A stretch of DNA of 64,000 bases from Paramecium tetraurelia. Lineage: Eukaryota; Ciliophora; Oligohymenophorea; Peniculida; Parameciidae. Both the position numbers and the translations under genes were made by a program. The stretch spans positions 509,081 to 573,080 of the forward strand of contig NW_001799078.1 in assembly GCF_000165425.1 (NCBI RefSeq), written 5' to 3'. Below are positions 38,489-50,286 of this stretch, piece after piece (position 1 is the stretch's first letter; each line of letters begins with the position of its first letter). The notes below the pieces were generated by a model. That model did no database searches and was not told the origin of the DNA. It saw nothing but the letters and a program-made list of their open reading frames with translations.

Positions 38489-41400
38489 TCAGAAGAATTC
38501 TAAATACATCTTTTTTTAAAGTTAGTTTTATCTCGACTTTCCAAACAATTGTTCAAGATTTGCTGTGGCATTGACAAATATGCTTCTTGGAGTTATTTTT
38601 GATAGTTTCTTCAACTCCAACATGTTGGCATTTTGATTGGCAATATTGAACACCATCAAATCAACCTAATTCTTTTCAAGTAGTTGTTTTAGTTTCTCCT
38701 CCTACTTCTAACACATGTGTTTATTGACTAAGAGAGATAAATGGAAAATAGTACTTTCGGTGAAAATGCATATAAATTTGTATCTACTTCTGAAATCGTA
38801 TTGCTATTGGTCGTTATTGTCTTCACTCTTCCCATTCAGATTGACATTATTGCCATTTTTGAAGAATTGAATGTCATCATTATCAGATTCAGTGTCTTAT
38901 TCTCCTTCAGTTTGGGATTCATTGAGTCTAAAAATGAAGAAATAAAGTACTTTTATTTTGGATCGTCATTGTTAGACAAGGGTGGGAATTGTGATTACGA
39001 CAAGTCTTGTTCGTTCTCTTCGTGAATGGTGAAGTTGTTGCACTCCTTCTTTAAACTGCTCTTTTGATCATCAGATTTACCGTTGCTTTTGTTGGCATTT
39101 GAAATATTGATTTTATGTTCAAAGAAGTTTTTCACAGCAAATCTTAAGGCTTGATACAATCTGGAGTTGCCTCCAGGAGCAGTGATGGCCATATATAATT
39201 ACTTATTTAGAAGATCCTTATAAGTCCCTTTGGGTTGAAGAGGAAAGGCTTCATGAAGAGAGTTATTGAAACCGTACATTCCGATTAAATCTTAGGGTTA
39301 CAAAATGGAAAAGATTTTGGTGCAGATACTATGAGAAAGATTGATTTATTCGATGTTCATCTCTTTGGAGTAGTCGATCATGAATACAATCTCATAGACA
39401 TTAATGGAAATCTAATTTCTGAACTGTTGAATTGGCTAAGGAGAAATGTTAAATAATTTGAATATCTTCTCCAAAACCATCAGACAGAAATCCCTAACTT
39501 CTGGATCATAGTAATCGCCCATTTCTATAATTTCAGTTAAGATTTCAGCAGCAGTCTTGAAGTTTCCTCTCAACAGTTGATATATGGCTTTGAGTTATCT
39601 TATCTTAGAAAACAACACTTCCTTTGGTACATTCTTGAACATGTCGACAAAGTTAAAGTCTTGCTCCTCATTTTATTAGGCCTATTCAAGATTAGCATTG
39701 TCTTGAATCAACTTATTGTAATATTCTTCAGCTTTCTGTTCTGAGAGTTAAAAGTTACTAATATCACCAATTTGGATGTAACACAATGCCTTTTTGACAT
39801 GTAGATTGATAAGTCTAACAATTTTGGATTGGGTGAATCTTTAATCTTTTTCTGCAGTGGCCTCAAAGTCAGTAAACAATTTGAGAGTTTCAGGAATGAA
39901 CACATCAGAATATTACATGCAGATGTTGAACATGAATTAGGCAAGCTAAAATTATCTATTCAATAATTTAGCCTTAGCCAATTTCTTCTTTTTTGTCAAT
40001 TCCGATAATTTCTCTTTTATCATCTGAAGTTCTGACATCTAGACATCACTGGATCCAGAATTGTTTCTTTCTCTTTCTTCTACTTGATTATTATTCTATT
40101 TATCTTCATAATTGATAATGCTTTCTTTCATGTCCAATCTTTGACTCTGCATTATACTACTCTGATTGTAGGATTAACCCAAATATTTAGATCTGTTGTT
40201 GCTCACATTCGGGGAAAGTTGAGGAGAGTAGTAATTTGAATTCTCTTAATCTACCTAATTGATTGGTTGTAATCCCTTTTTTGATTCATTCAAGCTCTTC
40301 TCGTAAGTTAAGGTTCTTTTCTTCTTATTGATTGGAGTTGTTACTGAATTAACTGCCACACTTGCTAATTGTGTATTCTTACTGGAACAACTGGATTAAG
40401 GATTGATTAAAGCCATGTGTGGAATGTTTTTCGAATGTATAACTGTGGTTGAGATGTTTTTAGAGGTGTTCGAAATGTTTTTCTGTCTCTAAGAGGAAGA
40501 TATAGCTTTCATCTGAGTGTTATTTTCATTTTTCTATTCATCCTGTTGTTTCTTTTGTAATTTCTTAATCCATGTTATTTCAATCTACTATCTGAACTTA
40601 GTTGCGAGTCCTTTGAGTCTCAACCTTAAATTTTGATATAGATTTGGTTCCTGTAATGCAGCCATCATAGTGGTGCACCATTTCTTGAGTTCTTTGATTT
40701 CCATTAATTCTAGTTTTGCTATGTAAATGGCTTCTTCCATTTCATTGACTGCTTCGAATACTCTCCCTCCCTTCATGTGTAGAATTCCAATATTATTCGC
40801 ACAAATACCCACAGCACTCATATTACCAATTTCTTTCTTATAAAAGTCTTTGGCTCTACTCAATTCCATAAGAGCTATTGCATCAGAATGTTTCGAGTTA
40901 GAATACTTTTAATTCGAGTATTTAATTGTTGTCACAAATATGTTCATGGTTTGGAATAGTGATTTAATTTCAAATGAATTGAAGTAGTCTTGATAATTTA
41001 TCAATTCCTCTTCTTGATCCATATTCTAGATATCTATGCTGTTCATGAATTCAGTCAACACTTTAATTGGTTATTCGAATGACAATCCGATTCTGGTGGC
41101 AGTGTACCAAACAAATAAAAATATTACAACTGACAACACAATAATCACAATGAGAACTATGATTTCTAAGATTCTCACATTATTCAAAGAGGTGCCTTCG
41201 TACAATTCTTGGATCAATACATTCTCCTCAAAGTAATGGATGAGTATAAATGTTGGCATCTTAAAGTCATTAACTTCAGGTTCAATGTAGACATACCTCC
41301 TTCCATTTTCAGGGGCAGTAACAATAGACACTCTTTTGGAAGATGTGGTTACTACTTCTGAAAAAAGCAAGTAGAATTTGTATGATCCAAAAGAATAGAT

Positions 41401-42582
41401 TAATTGAGTGCTATTAAGAGTATCATTAGTCCTGAGTTCTTTGATTTTATCATAAATTGGAGCATCCATCTTAGAGATCAATTCTGAATATGACGAGTTA
41501 CTTAGTTGTTTTGTCTCATTGATATATTACACAATTGCTTGGGTGACATTTCGATCAGAATAATTTTCGGGAGAAAGTACTGTATATTCTTTATTAATTA
41601 TAGCGACGAATAGTTAATGCTCCTACTCCCCTTGAGATTAGTGCTATTGTAGATGTCTGGTTGTCAAATCCTCCAAATAAGAATTTAGCACTTTGGCAGT
41701 CATATAACATTTTGTTGTATCTGTTTGATGAACTATTTATGTCAAACTTATTGAAGGTCCACTTGTAAATTCATCTGTTCTATCATAAACCATGGTGAAG
41801 TTTAAGGTAGGATCGAGTGTCATGGGGATCTCTGGTAACCATTGAGAAACATCGAAGCCAGTAAGTTTTTATTATTGAGTTTCAGTAAACTGAGGAAAGC
41901 GGATAACGAAAGAATCAGTGCAATGTATCATAGTTGCGGCATAGTTTATTGGGACAAGTGCTTCAGCATCTGACGAAGTATCACTTGTTGTGTTTAAATT
42001 TAGGTCTTGTTTAAGGGACCGGGTGTTACTAAATCATGAAATGATCTCTTTACTTAATTATGATGTCAGACAATATGAGAGATTAGGCTGCCTTGGTTAG
42101 TTGAAAGTACAATTAAGGACTCTAGTTTTGCAATTCAGTCAAGGTTTGATATTTGGAGTGGGACCATGCTATCTTATAGTCTTGGGAATCCTTCATGGTG
42201 GAGGTGAATGCGTTGAGACTCAGCTACTTGTCGTCCAAAGTCCTAAAAGAATTGTATTTATCATGCTTACCAGCTTGAGTAATTTTGGAACTCTCCAAAA
42301 CAATAATGTCTCAAATGGGCACTCACTCCGAATATCTAATTGAAGTAAGCTTAGTATTAGATATAGATTTCCTAATAAATTTTGATGCTCTTTTACTTGC
42401 TCTATGATATTCATCTCTATTTAAAGACCATTCAAGTGTCTGTTTATATGAAAGTCCAGCAGCGAATCTTGAAAACTAGGGATACTCACAAAACCCAACA
42501 AACCTACTTGTAACACTGCTAACATTAGAATAAGAATGATTGGTATTAGAATAACCAACAGAATCTAGTTCTTTAGTTCCAT
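38489..42582 (-). CDS. Two-TM receptor-like protein with TPR and VWA domains
   Basis: 1330 residues, introns 38928-38950, 42029-42053, 42243-42270 and 42372-42396. An N-terminal TM (ILLVILIPIILILMLAVLQVG) is followed by a ~450-residue ectodomain with several Asn-x-Ser/Thr sites and paired Cys, then a second TM (ILEIIVLIVIIVLSVVIFLFVWY). The cytosolic part holds TPR-like helices (VGICANNIGILHMKGGRVFEAV; AEILTEIIEMGDYYDPEV) separated by a Ser/Gln/Asn-rich linker, then a VWA domain (EIVFMIDYSKEMNINQS, MIDAS-like DxSxE; DLIGMYGFNNSLHEAF; GGNSRLYQALRFAVKNF). The topology resembles a Cache-type sensor that signals through protein-binding domains instead of a kinase or cyclase. The ligand is unknown. 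Confidence 0.75.
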
Positions 42583-42626
42583 TAAAAAATAAATATTCAA
42601 AATCTTTATATTATTTTCTAATTAAA

Positions 42627-43623
42627 ATGCCTCCAGGGAAGCATAAATCAAAACTAAAAACAGCCAATGCTCCGAACGTTATCAAGCCTCGTCCCATACC
42701 CATCTTCCTATCGAGGTACCTCTTTCCCTTACCCTACTCTCTAGATAAGGATCTCGTGTTGAGGGCCAAACCAACAATTCCAATCTGAAACCAAATCCAC
42801 TTCTATCCAGGTACTTTTTATTCCTGTTCACTTAAGACAACCCTCCCAATCCCAAATGTAGGAGCATTCCGACCATATAGATATTCAGTACAACACCAGG
42901 AAATTCAATGTTACACTCATGGTCTAATAGGAAAACAAAAATTATACACTAGGTGATATCAATTGCAAACTCACAGACGATAATCGAGTGTGGATTTACG
43001 ATCTCATCAAAACCCTCAAGGATATGCAAATTGATGCAGTAGATCATCTCAAAAATAGCACCATTTAAATCTTAAATGAGGAAGAGACACAAAACCTAGG
43101 TATATTCTATTAATTATTAGTTAATCACGCCCTCTATACCCCAAACTTGGTTGTATATGAAAACCTCGGTGTCGACCCTCTGAATCAAGATACTTTTTTC
43201 AAAGTCAACGAAGATCAAATCAAATTGCAATTAAAAATCAGACCTTCCAAAATCAGCTTATTAGACACCATTCTAGAGCAATAGCCAAATGAAGAAACCA
43301 ATTCAAAGAAAAATTAAAAAACTAAGCAGAGGACTCTCTCGCAAGTCGTTGAAAGAGTAAATGATGTTACTTAAATATAGGTGGCACTCTGGAGAAGACT
43401 CTACACCGGCTTTTACGATTAGAACAAGACATTTGTGTAGATGTCTTTAGACAAGGCTGCTGAAAAAGTTGGAATTTCCAAGAAGACTTTAGATGACTAT
43501 CTATTGTAGATTCGATATGGAAAGCGTTATGGTTTCGACTTCAAAAAAAACAGCAATGAAGGCATCAGCAAATTGAGACAATTTGTCAAATCGAAAAAAG
43601 AAAATAAGAAAAATGATACATGA
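42627..43623 (+). CDS. Ciliate protein with C-terminal helix-turn-helix-like domain
   Basis: 306 residues with introns 42716-42744 (29 nt), 42811-42836 (26 nt, ends AAG) and 43100-43120 (21 nt). Basic N-terminus, Gln/Asp-rich middle, and a compact C-terminal block: VALWRRLYTGFYDQ, MSLDKAAEKVGISKKTLDDYLLQIRYGKRYGFDFKK and ISKLRQFVK. The AAEKVGISKKTLDDYLLQIR segment looks like a helix-turn-helix, so DNA binding is a reasonable guess. I recall similar blocks in other ciliate proteins, but the family has no known function. Divergent from the VWA receptor gene (44 bp). Confidence 0.65.
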
Positions 43624-44486
43624 TAAACATATTAAGCAAATAAATCCACTTAATAACTATTAATAATTATTAATTCATTGACTATTTATTTATAATATTA
43701 TTTTTTACATTTTATTATCATTTAATTGTCTTCATGATTTCTCTTCAAATATATAAATGTACACCCTTTTCCATATCGAATAAATGGAATAGGAAAATGG
43801 CCATCTAAACTCCAAAATTAATATTGTTTAAAATATGGAAGTTTGGACTCTTAATAACTGTTTAATAAACTGAACTTTATCTTCCATATTTTAATACCTC
43901 ATTTGAGTTATTCATTTGTAATTTATCGAAAAAGTGTAGATATATTAATTCTAAAGAGGATTTGTAATTCTGCCCTTGAATACATTTTTAAATTTAAGTC
44001 TATGTTTTTATTTCTTATAAAGTTGATAAATATTATCATAAAATTTATAATAATATGCTCATGATTCAAATTTGTTTGACATAAACAGATTCAAGAAATT
44101 TTATTGAAGAAATTAAATTAGTATTTGTTCAACACCATTGAAGTATACAATATTCATGATGTTATTTATCTCATTTGAAATAACTTTAATTTCTGGAAAT
44201 GGAAATCAAATTTACATTTTTCATCCAAACAGAATAAAGAATCGATAAAAATTTTTTAATTATCCAATATTTGAAAATCAAGCTTAGAAACTTTGAAGTT
44301 CTTGAATTGTGAATTTGGGGGATGATTAAATTTGGTGTATATAATGGGAATTTTCATTAAAGACTGTGAATGATAACAATAATGAGGAATTGTCAATTTG
44401 AACCGATGATAATGGCTGCAAATTATTTTTCACGTAATATATGACGTTAAATGTATTTTAGTATTAGCAATTAAATTAAAATAAGA
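43624..44486. other. Gene-free interval of about 860 bp
   Basis: AT-rich DNA between two plus-strand genes. A few short protein-like runs on the plus strand near 44300-44430 are broken by several TGAs. I see no gene, RNA or repeat. Confidence 0.4.
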
Positions 44487-45275
44487 ATGAACGTAGTGCA
44501 CTGGACAAATAATAACAATGAATCGTAATCAAAGTCAATTAGGTAATCCTCTGAGACATTGCCTCCTCTAAAAAAAAGGATTTCAAAAAGACTGTAAAAA
44601 CACATATAAGATACTTCTTTCAAAGAATTGTACAAATAATAGAAGCTTGCTGAAATTGTTCAAAAGGCTATGGAGAGAAACGAATGCCAATATGAGGAAT
44701 ATGATGAAATAAAAATTTGTGGTGAGATAATAAAACTCAATGACAAAGTGATTATCAAAAATGAGGATAGCAATGTGGAGGATTATATTGGATCAATATA
44801 GAAAATTTGCAGCATCGTAGAACCTAGGACACTTAAGTTAATATGTCTCTGTGAAGTGTAATGGTTTATGAGAAAGAATGAAATAATTTGTCACAAACCA
44901 AGAGCTCGAAGTTGGATTGGAAATTAAGAAATCTTCTCCACCAATACCAATGATTATGTATTAGCTCAGACAATCGTTCAGAGATGTACAGTTGTTGATT
45001 GTGAGGAGTATTTCAATATGGAGAATTGTGATTCCACTACCTACTATAATCGATTGGAATGGGATGTGGAATGCAAGAAGTTTACGAATATGAACACAAT
45101 TAAGATGTATTGCTTATGCCAACAGCCTTGGAATCCTGAACTCAACTATATTTAAGTATTATTTTATTCATATAATTAGTGTGATAAATGCTAAAAATGG
45201 TACCACTTCGAATGTGTCGGTGTAAAAGAGGGATCCTATGAAAACAAAGAATATGCATGTGGGTATTGCAATTGA
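44487..45275 (+). CDS. BAH-PHD chromatin reader
   Basis: 254 residues with one 24-nt intron (45156-45179). After a basic N-terminus (PPLKKRISKRLQKH) a BAH domain runs from KLNDKVIIKNEDSNVEDYIGSI through LKLICLCEVQWFMRKNEI to QTIVQRCTVVDCEEYF. The C-terminal PHD finger is CLCQQPWNPELNYIQCDKCQKWYHFECVGV...CGYC, complete only after splicing. The arrangement resembles plant EBS/SHL and other BAH-PHD proteins that bind methylated histone H3. In a ciliate it could act in somatic or germline chromatin. The start at 44487 is preferred over the ATG at 44518, which is in another frame. Confidence 0.83.
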
Positions 45276-45397
45276 AAATGTGATTTTGATATAATGTCTT
45301 TTACTTACTATTCATTTAGAGATTATTAATTAAGTTTTATTTATCGAATAATAGTCTTTTCAAAAAATTGATGAAAATTAACTAACCCAAATTTAAA

Positions 45398-47207
45398 ATG
45401 AGAAAGCCTATCGGACTCACATTGGATTTCTTGGACATACAATAATCACAAAAGGAGTAGACACCAAAAGTATTTAATTCAAAATTAATCAGGTGTAATA
45501 GATCGACACATTTGAAGAATTTTGCAGCTAAATTCCAGAAAATCAATAATAATAAGAATTAAACTTCTCAAAACAATCTTAATCCTTCCATTCTTAATAA
45601 ATTAAAACCAACAATTAGGAAGAGTCAATCTGTTCTGAATTTAAGCAATCAATAATAAGTATTAATTTAATATAAATATCATATATCTAGATTAGGAAAA
45701 GGAGAATTCATAAATCCAATATATTGTTTTTGAAGAGTTTCATCCCCAAAGCACTATCATCTCTGGTCAATCTGAATCCATAAGAAATTCGGAAAAACAA
45801 TTACAAGAGAAAAATACCGATCTTATAAAGGAACCTCCTGCACCATCAAACAAAAACAATACCAAATTCAGTTTCCCATAAAAAGGAACTGGATTCACAG
45901 GATGTATATATGCTCTAAAATCTAGTAAAAAAATAACTTCAAATTGCCATTCCTGAAGCAGATCACACAAACACTAGTTCTTATGAGTAGACTATGATCA
46001 AACAATAACTAAAATAAAATTAAATGAATAATGCTGCAGATATGGAATTAAAATAATAAATATTTACATTGCAGAGAGATAAAGAATAAATTAAAAATTA
46101 ATACAAGTTAGAGATAATTGATTTAAATGCCAAAATACAGGAACTTTAATAAAAATTAGATATTGAATAGGCCAATTCATTGCAATTAAAATAAGAAAAT
46201 GAAAAATTGTAACTAAAAATCTAATCGTTTGAACACCAATACTCAATTAATATAGATAAGAATCAAAGTGAATAATTTAGCATAAGTTATTAGAATAAAC
46301 TAACAGATAACGAAAAGATCTAATATCTAGTTGAAAAACTAAATCAAAAATCTGCAATCAACGCCAAATTGCAGTATGAAATCTTCAAATTGCAAAATAA
46401 TGTAAAATATCATAATAAATAGATTGAACTATTATAAACCAAATAAATTGTGCAATCTTATAATATCAATTAAATATCGGACTATGAATAAATATCAGAC
46501 AGCCACTCACCTCCTTAATTTGCATCAAATCCTCCTCTGAATAATTATAAAAATAGAGAAAGCAACAAAGCTAGTGTATTGATGCAATAAAAACAAGCCT
46601 TGCTCAACTTAAGTGCTAACCAAGCCTAATTGGATTAAAAAAAGGAGATTAATTTGTAATTAAACATTTTTGAATTATATAGATCTAACATGATATCCCC
46701 ATAGGCTAAAACTTGCAAAGCTTCTACTACTATTCATAAAAATCTAACTACTCATCAAACAAAAAATACGTAATTCAAAGAAGACACCCTCCAACACCTT
46801 AGAAAAATGCAGTAACAATTAACAGTTTATATAGAAGTACGAAAAACTCAACTTCGGTTGGAGAATTAAATACTTTTAAGCAAGATTTAACTAATTGTTC
46901 AAATATTTTACAAAAGATAATGAGGAAGGATTCAACTCAATCTCCAGATAAACCTATTCAAGCAACGTAGAAATTCAAGGAGGCTCTCAATTCTAAGTTA
47001 CAAAATGTTCCAGATAAACATAAGTCCTATGCCAGTTTACTATTTTCTTTGGGAGATTTTAACAAACCTAGAATTCAGGATGCTTATATTCGTTAGAATT
47101 CACCACACATCAATGAAGACATTCAATTCAAATCAAGACAGTAGATTTGTAATATAAAATAGAATATTTGCTTATCAACCTCATTAAAATTCTAGAAAGT
47201 AGTCTGA
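45398..47207 (+). CDS. Long coiled-coil protein, unknown
   Basis: 575 residues with introns 45659-45695 (37 nt), 45904-45925 (22) and 46812-46834 (23). The basic N-terminus (MRKPIGLTLDFLDIQQ) is followed by a central coiled-coil of about 200 residues (ELKQQIFTLQRDKEQIKNQ, KIQELQQKLDIEQANSLQLKQENEKL) and an Asn/Ser/Lys-rich tail. Likely a cytoskeletal or ciliary protein. No family recognised. Only 28 bp separate its stop from the next start. Confidence 0.7.
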
Positions 47208-47235
47208 AACCATAAAATCAGAGGAATCACACAAG

Positions 47236-47474
47236 ATGAGCACTGAACAACCAAAGTATTATGACAAATATGAATACTCAAACTATCAAAGAAAAGGTAA
47301 ATATTAATTCACATTAGATATTCTACAACTGATGAGAGATATTAAAAGTCAAAAACTTGGAAGTAAGATAATCATCACTTATTATTAGTATCTGCCAAAA
47401 TCAATTACAAAAAGAATCATCCAAAGTATGAAAAGCAGTATAATCTATGTTAGTATAAGGGGACTTATTTCTGA
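47236..47474 (+). CDS. Small 63-residue hypothetical protein
   Basis: Three exons joined by introns 47297-47317 (21 nt) and 47363-47388 (26 nt). The spliced product (MSTEQPKYYDKYEYSNYQRK ... NYKKNHPKYEKQYNLCQYKG) is Tyr/Lys-rich and has no TM or signal. The second intron is needed to reach this C-terminus; without it another frame gives a longer but less protein-like tail. Function unknown. Confidence 0.5.
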
Positions 47475-47648
47475 AGGTTTAAGTGCTAGATCAAATAATT
47501 GTGATTGATAAATTTATATATATATATAATCGAATAAAAGGCAATTCTTAGGTTGATAATTAGAATACGTCAAACTTTGTGAACGTTTCAATTTTAGAAT
47601 AGTCTATTTCATTTTTTGTAATAATTTCATCAAATATATTTTATTATT

Positions 47649-48700
47649 ATGATTCGTCCCTATTTATATTACGCATTCAAAATTAAGGATGGATTATTTA
47701 TTGGCAATAAACGAGCTGCAAATGTATTCAACTTTATACATATATAGGACATCTAATTTCAATTTTATAATAAAATTACAGTGATAATTAATTGCGCTGC
47801 ATTAGAAATAAACATTAGTAATCCGAAAGTTAAGATTTTGAATTTTGAATGGTTAGATACTGAGGAATAGGTTATATTTAATTTTAAGTAATATTTAGTA
47901 AATAGTAGTTAATAATAATGTCGATATGGTTTATAATACAATTGAGGAAACTAATGATAATGGAGAATCAGTCTTAATTTGCTGCTTAACTGGGTAGAGT
48001 AGATCTGTGGCTATTGTAGCTGCTTATTTTATGAAAAAGTAAGAGATCAAATCAAATTCTTAGATTTAACTGGAATTTAAAAACATCATTATAATATTTA
48101 TAAATCTGTAGAAAGGATTTCGAAATTCGTGAAGGGTTTCTTTTCTAATTAAGTCGTTATGAAAGAGAGTTATTAATCAAATTAAAAACAGATTTAACAG
48201 AATAAAATGAATAAGTTTAAGAATAGGAAATTCTCTTAAAGAACACCTATTACAATGCTAAATTATCTGAGATTTGGTCGAACTATAATATGTCAGAAAA
48301 GACAAGTGGTTTTTCAAAAGGTAAACACAAGAAACATTTAAAAAGAGTTTCTTGGGCTTAAAAGCTGATAACATTTATTAATACTACTTTAGATTGTGTA
48401 AAATTAAATCTGTTTCTCAATTAAAAAAATGAATCTGTCATACAAAAATAATCTTTATTCAAAATATGCAAAGGAAACACAGAAAAAAAATCAAGTCGAT
48501 ATATGATGACCTTAAGAAATAAAACACCTGATCCTATTACAAATATGTCGATTTCAACTGAAAGCAAATATAGATGTACTTCTGTGGTCAAGTAAATTGA
48601 ATCTGATGCAAAGCAATTTTAATCAAATCGAAAAAGCCTTACAAAAGGAGAGAAGTAAATACGGGTTTTGAAAGGTATGATGCAATTTAGAATGAAATGA
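47649..48700 (+). CDS. Dual-specificity phosphatase with basic C-terminal extension
   Basis: 324 residues with introns 47724-47747, 47871-47898 and 48039-48063. The N-terminal ~130 residues follow the DSP fold: FKIKDGLFIGNKRAAN, VIINCAALEI, NFEWLDTEEQ and the active-site loop CLTGQSRS (C-x5-R), preceded by Cys where most DSPs have His (CC instead of HC). The C-terminal ~190 residues are Lys/Ser/Thr-rich, probably disordered, with no partner domain. It should remove phosphate from Ser/Thr/Tyr or another substrate. The HC-to-CC change may alter activity. The stop is 14 bp from the next start. Confidence 0.8.
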
Positions 48701-48714
48701 CAAATAAAATTATT

Positions 48715-49511
48715 ATGATATATTTTTTGTTATTAATTGTAGTGACATATTAATAAAAATGTCAATGGGTGGATGAAGATAATCACAAATATGACTATAC
48801 TAATTTAGATCATCCTTCAGCATGGCATGTTGTTGACACTCAAAATGGTATTCATATAAAATCACAAGTAGGAATGGGAATGTTTAATATGGTTTACATT
48901 TTCAATTTCTGTAATATAAATCTAAGTTGTCATGGAGTACCAGTTGCAGTATATGAAGGTTTAGAAGTTATGGGAACTATCACAGACAATTGTGATATTG
49001 TAGGGTTGAAGTCAACCACTTCAATTTCTCATATATAAGATAAGCCTAAAGATTATGGAATTTCCATCTCTTTCAATGATAATTCTTAATGCGTAGAAAC
49101 TGCTAATCAAAATAGAGCGGTATAAACAGATAAGCCAAGGACAGCAATTTTTAATATTGTTTGTAGTGAAAAGGCAGAAAAATAATTTAGAATTGTTTAA
49201 GGGTATGGGTGCACAGTAACTTTAGAAATTTATCATCCAGCAGGATGTCCACTAAATGGAAGTATATTTTTTTGATTAACCAAGATATTTTTAGTTACAT
49301 TTCATTTGCACTTAAGTGCTTTATTATCGCTACAATACTATTTAACATTGTAGGTTTTATATATAATAAGAAAATAAGGAAAATTACAGGTAAATAAGCA
49401 ATTCCAAATATCAAATAACTTGAGGAAATAAAAAAATTAGTGATTTATGCTCTATAAAATTGTGAAAGATTAGTTAGAAGGGGTGGTAAGAATGGATACT
49501 AAATTGTGTGA
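48715..49511 (+). CDS. Type I membrane protein with MRH-like lectin domain
   Basis: 257 residues with one 23-nt intron (49262-49284, ends AAG). A signal peptide (MIYFLLLIVVTYQQKCQ) is followed by an ectodomain with Cys pattern and a YGISISFNDNSQC...RTAIFNIVCSEK...GYGCTVTLEIYHPAGCP arrangement. This resembles mannose-6-phosphate-receptor homology domains (M6PR, ATG27, OS9). A TM segment (FALKCFIIATILFNIVGFIY) and a ~55-residue cytosolic tail end the protein. It probably cycles between Golgi and endosomes as a sorting receptor, but the sugar-binding residues cannot be confirmed by eye. ATG27-like autophagy receptor is the main alternative. Confidence 0.72.
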
Positions 49512-50286
49512 ATGTGAATATAATTTATTCAAATAATAATTATCAATCCTCATATACTTATAGTTAAAGATGTATTTCTTTAGCATATTCAATACTGAAA
49601 AAAAAGCCAAAGTTATTATAATGTTTATTCGTCAAGAGATTTTATTTTGTTTAATATAATATATAAAATAGAAGAAAACTTGATCGTTATGCAATAAATT
49701 CAATTATAACAAATTATTACTTTTGAGAGTAAAGTGCTTTGTAAGTTTGAATATAAAAAAGTCTGAAATAAATGATCTTTGTTGTTGTACAAAACTTTCT
49801 AAACCAAAGGTTTTTCAATTATTATTCTATATGGAAAGGCTAAAAAAAAAGTTTTCAAGACATAATTATTATTCCCCAATATAAAAATATTTTATAATAA
49901 ATTAATTTGAAAAATAATATTAATTTATCTTATAATTTATCGATAATTGATATCAAAAAATAAAGATTGATTGAGTTAACTCGATTGAATTTTGAAATAA
50001 AACGCTTCAAATATTTAGAACCCAACATTATCGTCACCTAAAATTCAAACACTAATGTAAAGAAATAATCAAAATTAAAGCCTAATATTATAAATAGGTT
50101 CCAAAATTTTGTCTTTTTGAAAATATAAACTGATTTTGAGAACAATAGATTTAACATCAATCTAAGATTTAAAAAAATGCAATTTATAGTAAATAATAAA
50201 TTCAATTACTTTAATGATAAATCGTTTCTATTAAAAATGAAAAAGTTAAATTACATCTTTACTATTTTTTGAATAATGTTTTTATA
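49512..50286. other. Gene-free interval of about 775 bp
   Basis: AT-rich DNA between two convergent genes. No open frame, repeat or RNA feature stands out. It presumably holds two 3' UTRs. Confidence 0.4.

Noticed and set aside
47513-47532. TA dinucleotide run
   Set aside because: Simple AT-rich intergenic sequence; no telomere repeat or elimination-boundary consensus could be supported.
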